DNA of 64,000 nucleotides, from NCBI RefSeq assembly GCF_014203895.1, contig NZ_JACHJY010000007.1, positions 186,001 through 250,000 on the forward strand, read 5' to 3'. The translations under genes were made by a program, and so were the position numbers. A model generated the notes under the pieces. It was not told the DNA's origin. It worked only from the letters and a program-made list of their open reading frames with translations, and searched no databases. Numbering within the stretch: position 1 is the first letter of the stretch; every line of letters begins with the position of its first letter. The DNA comes from Streptomyces nymphaeiformis. GTDB lineage: Bacteria > Actinomycetota > Actinomycetes > Streptomycetales > Streptomycetaceae. Positions 58,564-64,000 of this stretch are shown here, one piece after another.

Positions 58564-59778
58564 TTACGGGACGATCTTCAGGAGGCGGTTCGGGGAGCCG
58601 CTGCCCGGGCTGGTCACCTTGTTGGGCGTGGCGCCGTTGACCAGCGCGGTGGCGACCTGGGCCGGGGTGGCGGAGGGGTGGCCCGCCAGGTAGATCGCGG
58701 CGGCGCCCGCCACGTGCGGGGTCGCCATCGAGGTGCCGGAGATGGTGTTGGTGGCGGTGTCGCTGGTGTTCCAGCCGGCGGTGATGGAGACGCCGGGGGC
58801 GAAGAGGTCGAGGACCGAACCGTAGTTGGACCAGCTGGCCTTGGCGTCGGTGTTGTTCGTGGCGCCGACCGTGAGGGCGGCGGCGACGCGGGCGGGCGAC
58901 GAGGAGGAGGCGTTGGTGCCGGAGTTGCCGGCGGCGACCGCGTAGGTGACGCCGTCGGCGATGGAGTTCTTCACCGCGTTGTCGAGGGCGGTGGAGGCGC
59001 CGCCGCCGAGGGAGAGGTTGGCCACGGCGGGGGCGCCGGTGGCGTGGTTGGCGGTGACCCAGTCGATGCCCGCGATGACGCCGGCGGTGGTGCCGGAGCC
59101 GTTGTTGTCGAGGACGCGGACGGCGACGATCTTCGCCGCCTTGGCCACGCCGTAGGTGGAGCCGGCGATGGTCGTGGCGACGTGGGTGCCGTGCCCGTTG
59201 CCGTCCTGGGCGACCGTGTCCCCGTCGACGGCGTCGTAGCCGTTGACGGCGCGTCCGGCGAGCTCGGAGTGGGTGATCCGCACGCCGGTGTCGATGACGT
59301 AGGCGGTGACCCCGCTGCCGGCGCTGTCGGGGTACGTGTACGTGCCGGACAGCGGCAGATCGGCCTGGTCGATGCGGTCAAGGCCCCAGGGCGCGTTGGA
59401 CTGGGTCGCGTCGGCGCGGACGACCTGGTTCTGCTCGACGGAGGCGACGGCCGGGTCGGCGGCGAGGCGGCGGGCCTCGGTCGCGCCGAGGGTGGCCGTG
59501 TAGCCGTCGAGGGCGGAGCCGAAGGTCTTGCGGACCGTGCCGCCGTAACCGGCTATCAGGTTCCGCCCCTTGGCGGAGGCGGCCTTGAAGCCGGCGCCCT
59601 GCTTGAGGGTGACGATGTAGCTGCCGGGGACCGCGTCGGCCGAGTCGGCCGCGAGGACGGTGCCTTCGGCGGGGGTCGCCTGGGCGGGGACGGCGGCGAA
59701 GGTGCCGAGCAGGGCGGCGGCGGTCGCGGCGGAGGCCGTCACGGCGAGGCGCGTCTTGTTGCTCCGGGGGAGTGCCAT
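58564..59778 (-). CDS. Secreted subtilisin-family (S8) serine protease
   Basis: 404 aa preproenzyme. Signal peptide (1-35), I9-type propeptide (about 50-122, PGSYIVTLKQGAGF to VASVEQNQVVRA), then a proteinase K-like catalytic domain: Asp163 (VIDTG), His196 (GHGTHV), Asn285 (AAGNSG) and Ser350 (GTSMATPHVAG). All triad residues are present, so it should be active after self-processing. Two hairpins lie in its upstream region, and a strong terminator follows. Confidence 0.95.
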   Translation of the reverse strand: MALPRSNKTRLAVTASAATAAALLGTFAAVPAQATPAEGTVLAADSADAVPGSYIVTLKQGAGFKAASAKGRNLIAGYGGTVRKTFGSALDGYTATLGATEARRLAADPAVASVEQNQVVRADATQSNAPWGLDRIDQADLPLSGTYTYPDSAGSGVTAYVIDTGVRITHSELAGRAVNGYDAVDGDTVAQDGNGHGTHVATTIAGSTYGVAKAAKIVAVRVLDNNGSGTTAGVIAGIDWVTANHATGAPAVANLSLGGGASTALDNAVKNSIADGVTYAVAAGNSGTNASSSSPARVAAALTVGATNNTDAKASWSNYGSVLDLFAPGVSITAGWNTSDTATNTISGTSMATPHVAGAAAIYLAGHPSATPAQVATALVNGATPNKVTSPGSGSPNRLLKIVP

Positions 59779-60153
59779 TGCGAGGGAGTCCTCCTCATGG
59801 GCGTCGCGCCCGACGGGTGGGGGCGGCGCGACTGTGGGGGTGGTGCGCGTGGGGTCACGCGCACGGTCGGGACCGTGTGTCCGGTCCCGGCGTGATCAGC
59901 AGCCTGTCCGCTCCACGGGCGTGACTCAAGGGAGTTGGGGTCTTGTCATGCATCCGCCATACGCTTGCAACGGAACCCCCGGGGAAGCCGGAGCGCCTGG
60001 CTGAATCGGACGCTCCGGTGGCCGGAATCCCGAGGGCTCGGCACCCTGCTCGCCGCGTGCGCCCGCTCCTCCCCCGCGGGTGACGACGCGTCGGCTAGCG
60101 TCGGGAGGAAGCAGGCCGGTGACACCGGACGCCATCCGAAAGGACGCACCCCC
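59779..60153. other. 375-bp divergent intergenic region with two hairpins
   Basis: No gene seen. Hairpin A, 59843-59864, has a perfect 9-bp stem GTGCGCGTG/CACGCGCAC with GGGT loop. Hairpin B is GGGACC (59869-59874) / GGTCCC (59883-59888). Both may be operators or lie in the protease leader. Towards 60139, AAAGGA is the ribosome site for the Ddn-like gene. Confidence 0.5.
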
Positions 60154-60600
60154 ATGCCCCTCGAAGGCGAGTACGAGCCCAGCCCGACGTCGTGGGTACG
60201 CGAGCAGGTCGAGCTGTACGAATCGTCCGGCGGCACCCAGGGCACGACGATGCGGGGCCTCCCCGTCATCCTGGTCACGAACCTCGGCGCCCGGAGCGGC
60301 AAGCTCCGCAAGACCCCGCTCATGCGGGTCGAGCACGAGGGCGCGTACGCGCTCGTCGCGTCCAAGGGCGGTTCGGTCGACCACCCCGTCTGGTACCACA
60401 ACCTGGTGGCCACGCCCCTGGTCGAACTGCGCGACGGCACGCAGGTGTGGGACATGAAGACCCGTCTGGTCACCGGCGAGGAACGCCAGACCTGGTGGGA
60501 GCGGGCCGTCGCCGCGTTCCCCGACTACGCCGACTACCAGCGCAAGACCGACCGGGAGATCCCCGTCTTCGTCGCCGAGCCGGTCGTCCAGGACGCGTAG
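60154..60600 (+). CDS. Ddn-like F420-dependent nitroreductase-family protein
   Basis: 148 aa from ATG 60154 with AAAGGA upstream. TSWVREQVELYESSGGTQGTTMRGLPVILVTNLGARSGKLRKTPLMRVEHEGAYALVASKGG carries the deazaflavin (F420) phosphate-binding pattern, with WYHNLVATPLVELRDG as the C-terminal half. Members reduce quinones or nitro compounds using F420H2. Fits with the F420 oxidoreductase at 54437. Confidence 0.9.
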   Translation: MPLEGEYEPSPTSWVREQVELYESSGGTQGTTMRGLPVILVTNLGARSGKLRKTPLMRVEHEGAYALVASKGGSVDHPVWYHNLVATPLVELRDGTQVWDMKTRLVTGEERQTWWERAVAAFPDYADYQRKTDREIPVFVAEPVVQDA

Positions 60601-60619
60601 GCGCGCGCCGGCATCGCCC

Positions 60620-60650
60620 TTGCCTTCGCGTGCGCTCCAGGTCCTAGCGT
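60620..60650 (+). promoter_or_regulatory. Promoter candidate for the SDR at 60706
   Basis: TTGCCT (60620-60625), a 19-bp spacer and TAGCGT (60645-60650), ending 55 bp before the ATG. Confidence 0.45.
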
Positions 60651-60705
60651 CCCGGTCGTGAAGGCCTCCGCCCTGGCGGGCCGTGCTCGAGACGGGAGTG
60701 ATCCG

Positions 60706-61443
60706 ATGAAGGTGCTGGTGACCGGCGGGACGAGCGGGCTGGGTCTCGCCATGGCCTCCGCCCTGGCCGCGGCGGGCGCGACGGTCGCGCTGACCGGCCG
60801 GTCCGGGCGGCGCGCGAGGGCGGTCGCCGCCGGACTGCCGGGGGCGGTCGGGGTGGAGATGGACGTACGGGACGAGTCGTCCGTGGCCGGGGCCGTCGAA
60901 GAGGCGTGGTCCCGGCTCGGCGGCGTCGACATGCTGGTGAACAACGCCGGGATCGGCATGCGCACGGTCAACCCGCGTTTCATGACGCACCCGCAGGGCT
61001 TCTGGGAGGTGCCGGTCGCGGGCTTCCGCGCGGTGATCGAGACCAATCTGACGGGGTACTTCCTGGTGGCGCGCGAGGTCACGCCCCGGATGCTGGCCGC
61101 CGGCGGCGGCCGCATCGTCAACATCGCGGTGAGCGAGTCGACCACGCACCGGGCCGGGTTCGTCCCCTACGGGCCGTCCCGGGCGGGCAGCGAGTCACTG
61201 TCCCGGATCATGGCCGCCGATCTGCGGGACACGGGCGTCACCGTCAACCTGCTGCTCCCCGGGGGCCCGACCGTCACCGGAATGCTGCCCCTCGACACCG
61301 TGCCCGAGGACCGGCGGTTCCTGGAGCCCTCGGTCATGGGCCCGCCCATCGTCTGGCTGGCGTCCGACGACGCGGCCGGCGTGCACGACGAGCGCGTCGT
61401 CGCCGTCGAGTTCGACCGCTGGCTGCGCGGCAGGAACGGCTGA
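60706..61443 (+). CDS. Short-chain dehydrogenase/reductase with Arg in place of the catalytic Lys
   Basis: 245 aa from ATG 60706, seven bases after GGGAG. Cofactor motif TGGTSGLG (6-13), NNAG (79-82), Asn114, Ser143 and Tyr155 are conserved, but the YxxxK motif reads YGPSR, with Arg159 where the catalytic lysine belongs. Activity may be weak, changed or absent. The Asp52 region (MDVRD) is normal. Frame and codon use are normal, so this is not decay of the whole gene. Function unknown. Confidence 0.87.
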   Translation: MKVLVTGGTSGLGLAMASALAAAGATVALTGRSGRRARAVAAGLPGAVGVEMDVRDESSVAGAVEEAWSRLGGVDMLVNNAGIGMRTVNPRFMTHPQGFWEVPVAGFRAVIETNLTGYFLVAREVTPRMLAAGGGRIVNIAVSESTTHRAGFVPYGPSRAGSESLSRIMAADLRDTGVTVNLLLPGGPTVTGMLPLDTVPEDRRFLEPSVMGPPIVWLASDDAAGVHDERVVAVEFDRWLRGRNG

Positions 61444-61463
61444 CGGTGGGGCGGGCCGACCGG

Positions 61464-62297
61464 TCACGGCGAGAGGACCGCCAGGAGGTGGGCGACCTCG
61501 CGGGCCACGGCCTCGCGGGCCGGGGTCAGGTAGTGGCGCGGGTCGACCGTGCCGGGGTGCTCCGCGAGGTGGGTGCGGACGGCCTCGGTGAACGCCTTGT
61601 TCAGGTGGGTGGAGACGTTCACCTTGGTCATGCCCGCCGCGACCGCCTCGGTGAGGTGCGGGTCCGAGACGCCCGACGAGCCGTGCAGGACGAGCGGGGT
61701 GTCGACCGCCGCGCGCAGCCGGGCGATCAGTTCGAGGTCGAGGACGGCGTCCCTGGTCACCATCTGGTGGGCGCTGCCGACCGCGACCGCGAGGGCGTCG
61801 ACGCCGGTGGCGTCGACGAAGGCACGGGCCTCCTCGGGGTCCGTGCGCACGCCCGGTGTGTGGGCGCCGCCCTTGCCGCCGACCTCGCCGAGTTCGGCCT
61901 CGACCCAGACGCCGTGGCTGTGGCAGTACTCCACGACCTCGCGGGTCGCGGCGACGTTCTCCGCGTACGGCAGCTTCGAGGCGTCGAACATGACCGAGCC
62001 GAGGCCGAGGGCGACGGCCTCGCGGACGAGGTCGGGGTTCTCGGCGTGGTCGAGGTGGACGGCGACGGGGGTCTTGGCGGCGCGGGCGACGGCCAGGGAG
62101 GCGAGCGCGACCGGCTCCAGGGCTCCGTGGTAGCGGACGGTGTTCTCGCTGATCTGGAGGACGACCGGACGGTCGGCGTTCTCCGCGCCGGCCACGATGG
62201 CCTGGGCGTGTTCGAGCTGGAGGACGTTGAAGGCCCCCACTCCGGTGCCCGCGGCGCGGGCGCGGCGGACGATCTCGTCGGTGGGCGTCAGCGGCAC
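61464..62297 (-). CDS. Class II aldolase (tagatose/fructose-bisphosphate, GatY/KbaY-like)
   Basis: 277 aa. GVGAFNVLQLEHAQAIVAGAE, VHLDHAEN (zinc ligands include the His residues), VEAELGEVGGKGG and LVLHGSSGVSDPHL are the class II FBA-family motifs. The size matches GatY/KbaY. With the SIS-domain protein 39 bp upstream on the same strand and a divergent DeoR regulator, it likely cleaves tagatose-1,6-bisphosphate or a related sugar phosphate in amino-sugar or galactitol breakdown. Confidence 0.92.
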   Translation of the reverse strand: MPLTPTDEIVRRARAAGTGVGAFNVLQLEHAQAIVAGAENADRPVVLQISENTVRYHGALEPVALASLAVARAAKTPVAVHLDHAENPDLVREAVALGLGSVMFDASKLPYAENVAATREVVEYCHSHGVWVEAELGEVGGKGGAHTPGVRTDPEEARAFVDATGVDALAVAVGSAHQMVTRDAVLDLELIARLRAAVDTPLVLHGSSGVSDPHLTEAVAAGMTKVNVSTHLNKAFTEAVRTHLAEHPGTVDPRHYLTPAREAVAREVAHLLAVLSP

Positions 62298-62336
62298 GGT
62301 GCTTCTCCCGGGTGGTGGGCGGGCGTGGGGCGGCGG

Positions 62337-63260
62337 TCAGGCATGGACGTCGGAGAGGACGACGGAACGGGTCAGGTTCCGGGGGGTGTCCGGGTTGAGC
62401 CCCTGCGCCTCGGCGACGGCGACGGCGAGCCGCTGGGCGCGGACGAGGTCGGCGAGCGGGTCGAGGTCGCTCTCGGCGAGGGTGCCGCCGACCTTGCGCA
62501 CGTCGTCCGCGAGCCCGGCGGGCAGGGCGCCGAAGCCCCAGGTCACGCGGCCGGGGCCGGTGATGCTGATCGGGCCGTGGCGGTACTCCATGGCCGGGTA
62601 CGCCTCGGTCCAGGCGCCGGCCGCCTCGCGCATCTTCAGGCCTGCCTCCAGGGCGAGTCCATAGGTCCAGCCGGTGCCGAGGAAGGTGAACTGCTCGGCC
62701 GTGCGCACGCTCTCGTCGAGCGGGGAGCCGAGGGCCTGCTCGGCGTCGCGGGCCGCGTCCTCGACGGTGCCCAGGCCCTCGGGGAGGGCGTCCTCGGCCT
62801 CCAGGTGTGCGCGGAACAGGGCGAGGACGGTGGTCGCGAAGCGGGTCTGTACGACGGACTCCTCGTCGGCGAAGTCGAGGACGGCGACCTCGTCGGCGAG
62901 GTCCATCACCGGGGTGGTGGGGTCGGCCGTGATCGCGCCGGTGGGGACGGTGCCGCGGAGCCTGGACAGGACGGCGAGGACCTCGCTGGTGGTGCCGGAG
63001 CGCGTGATGGCGACGACACGGTCGTAGCGCCGGCCGTAGGGGAACTCGGAGGCGGCGAAGGCGTCGGTCTCGCCGTGGCCGCCGGACTCGCGCAGCTCGG
63101 CGTAGGCGAGGGCCATGAACCAGGAGGTGCCGCAGCCGATCACCGCGACCCGCTCGCCGCGGCGGGGCAGGGCCGCGACGTGCTGGGACAGGGTGCGGGC
63201 CGCCTGGCGCCAGGTCGCCGGCTGGGAGGCGATCTCCACGGCGGTGCGGGTGGTGGTCAT
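62337..63260 (-). CDS. SIS-domain sugar isomerase/deaminase (AgaS-like)
   Basis: 307 aa with two SIS domains: IGCGTSWFMALAYAEL and ITRSGTTSEVLAVLSRL in the first, LGTGWTYGLALEAGLKMREAAG and AMEYRHGPISI in the second. The Glu/His pattern is like the isomerase half of GlmS and the AgaS deaminase, so it may deaminate and isomerise galactosamine- or glucosamine-6-phosphate. First gene of the aldolase operon, with an AAGGAG site, divergent from DeoR. Confidence 0.9.
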   Translation of the reverse strand: MTTTRTAVEIASQPATWRQAARTLSQHVAALPRRGERVAVIGCGTSWFMALAYAELRESGGHGETDAFAASEFPYGRRYDRVVAITRSGTTSEVLAVLSRLRGTVPTGAITADPTTPVMDLADEVAVLDFADEESVVQTRFATTVLALFRAHLEAEDALPEGLGTVEDAARDAEQALGSPLDESVRTAEQFTFLGTGWTYGLALEAGLKMREAAGAWTEAYPAMEYRHGPISITGPGRVTWGFGALPAGLADDVRKVGGTLAESDLDPLADLVRAQRLAVAVAEAQGLNPDTPRNLTRSVVLSDVHA

Positions 63261-63300
63261 GCCGATCTCCTTGCAAGAAGAGTGCGCGATATTGATGGAA

Positions 63301-63340
63301 GATGCTTGAAGACGCCTCTATTCAAGCAGAAACAAGCATC
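63301..63340. promoter_or_regulatory. Cluster of CTTGAA/TTCAAG half-sites in the DeoR divergent promoter
   Basis: GATGCTTGAA (63301-63310), TTCAAGC (63321-63327) and CAAGCATC (63333-63340) form two overlapping dyads: GCTTGAA-N10-TTCAAGC, and GATGCTTG with CAAGCATC. A CTTGCAAG palindrome lies at 63270-63277 over the SIS gene's ribosome site. AT-rich compared with surroundings. Probable operator for the DeoR protein. Confidence 0.65.
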
Positions 63341-63435
63341 CTCTTTCCAGATCCCGCACCCTTCGGCGGCTAGAATCGGACGCGCGCACGAGCGGGGTGG
63401 TCATGCGGGCACGGCCCCGGTGGAGGGAGGGACCC

Positions 63436-64000
63436 ATGTCCAAGCACGAGCGGTGGAACACGCTCCTGGAGCTGCTTGCCGCCTCGGGGAAGCTGGAGGT
63501 GGAGGAGGCGGCGACCGCGCTGGACGTCTCCGCCGCCACGATCCGCCGGGACCTCGACGAGCTGGCGGAGCAGCAGCTGCTCGTCCGCACGCGGGGCGGG
63601 GCGGTCGTGCACGGCGTGTCGTACGAGCTGCCGCTGCGGTACAAGTCGACGCGGCACGCGCCGGAGAAGCGGCGGATCGCGGAGGCGGTGGCGGATCTGG
63701 TCGCACCCGGCGAGGTCGTCGGGCTCAACGGGGGCACGACGACGACGGAGGTCGCACGCGCGCTCGCGCTGCGGTTCGCGAGCGGTCGCACCGAAGCCCC
63801 GGGCGCGGCGGTGCCGGCCGGGCCCGCGCTGACCGTGGTCACCAACGCGCTCAACATCGCGGGCGAGCTGGCGGTGCGTCCACAGATCAAGATCGTCACC
63901 ACGGGAGGGGTCGCCCGCCCGCAGACCTACGAGCTGGTGGGTCCGCTGACGGTCGGGGTGCTCAACGAGGTCGTGCTCGACGTGGTGGTCCTCGGGGTCG
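63436..64000 (+). CDS. DeoR-family transcriptional repressor, cut by window end
   Basis: 188 codons visible. N-terminal HTH: RWNTLLELLAASGKLEVEEAATALDVSAATIRRDLDELAEQQLLVRTRGGAV. The sugar-phosphate-sensing DeoRC domain follows (PEKRRIAEAVADLVAPGEVVGLNGGTTTTEVARALA), still open at the edge. It diverges from the SIS/aldolase operon and probably represses it until a sugar phosphate binds. Confidence 0.93.
   Translation, partial: MSKHERWNTLLELLAASGKLEVEEAATALDVSAATIRRDLDELAEQQLLVRTRGGAVVHGVSYELPLRYKSTRHAPEKRRIAEAVADLVAPGEVVGLNGGTTTTEVARALALRFASGRTEAPGAAVPAGPALTVVTNALNIAGELAVRPQIKIVTTGGVARPQTYELVGPLTVGVLNEVVLDVVVLGV

Noticed and set aside
61195..63276. A 693-codon minus-strand frame over the SDR, aldolase and SIS genes
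   Set aside because: Arg/Pro/Gly-rich shadow in another frame of two clear genes.
1..64000. CRISPR arrays, transposases, integrases, tRNA or rRNA genes
   Set aside because: None seen. Tandem repeats found are short, coding-linked and lack spacers; no tRNA-like cloverleaf or recombinase motif noticed.

Overview
The window is about 72% G+C with strong third-position GC bias, many GTG and TTG starts, frequent 4-bp gene overlaps and leaderless-looking promoters. Together with an Actinobacteria-type mce operon, PucR regulators, an F420-type oxidoreductase, a DUF5709-like protein, an HbpS-like protein and a CYP105-type P450 with its ferredoxin, this points to a Streptomyces chromosome (inferred from sequence character and recalled families; nothing was searched). 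No rRNA, tRNA, CRISPR array, insertion sequence or prophage was seen.

Region 1 (1-19575), lipid-related. A complete-looking mce importer operon on the minus strand (ATPase, two YrbE permeases, six MCE proteins, the last cut by the window edge) is transcribed away from a 622-bp control region. That region carries three TGTC-N8-GACA palindromes. On its other side are three secreted proteins and a PucR-type regulator on the plus strand. After an HxlR/SDR/tautomerase/esterase module come a fatty acyl-CoA ligase and a second PucR-type regulator. The simplest reading is capture, import and CoA activation of a hydrophobic substrate, with separate regulators.

Region 2 (19576-42425) is a mosaic of small, mostly monocistronic genes: DUF5709-like protein, a cytoplasmic periplasmic-binding-like protein, a frameshifted PRC-barrel/YsnF protein, an IMP dehydrogenase paralogue, GNATs, VOC proteins, a quinone-reductase/ArsR divergent pair with a clear operator, an MFS exporter, a PAS-PP2C phosphatase, a metallo-beta-lactamase-fold hydrolase, an ECF41-like sigma factor, a membrane glutaredoxin-like protein and ankyrin repeats.

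Region 3 (41871-45509): an HbpS-like secreted protein diverges from a SenS-like histidine kinase. The response regulator expected beside it is absent; a P450-ferredoxin pair follows instead.

Region 4 (45510-63260): a DJ-1/PfpI protein, a SnoaL-like protein, a second-type NAD-dependent DNA ligase, GAPDH with an AraC/GlxA-like regulator, a frameshifted FAD oxidoreductase, a deaminase/F420-oxidoreductase pair facing an Lrp/AsnC regulator, a threonine-dehydratase-like enzyme, a TPR-like membrane protein, a subtilisin-type secreted protease, a Ddn-like protein and an atypical SDR.

Region 5 (61464-64000): an amino-sugar type aldolase and a SIS-domain isomerase/deaminase diverging from a DeoR regulator that runs off the end.

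Three genes (22663-23545, 41192-41813, 51975-53323) each need one single-base change to read through. This may mean real decay or sequence error and should be checked first.
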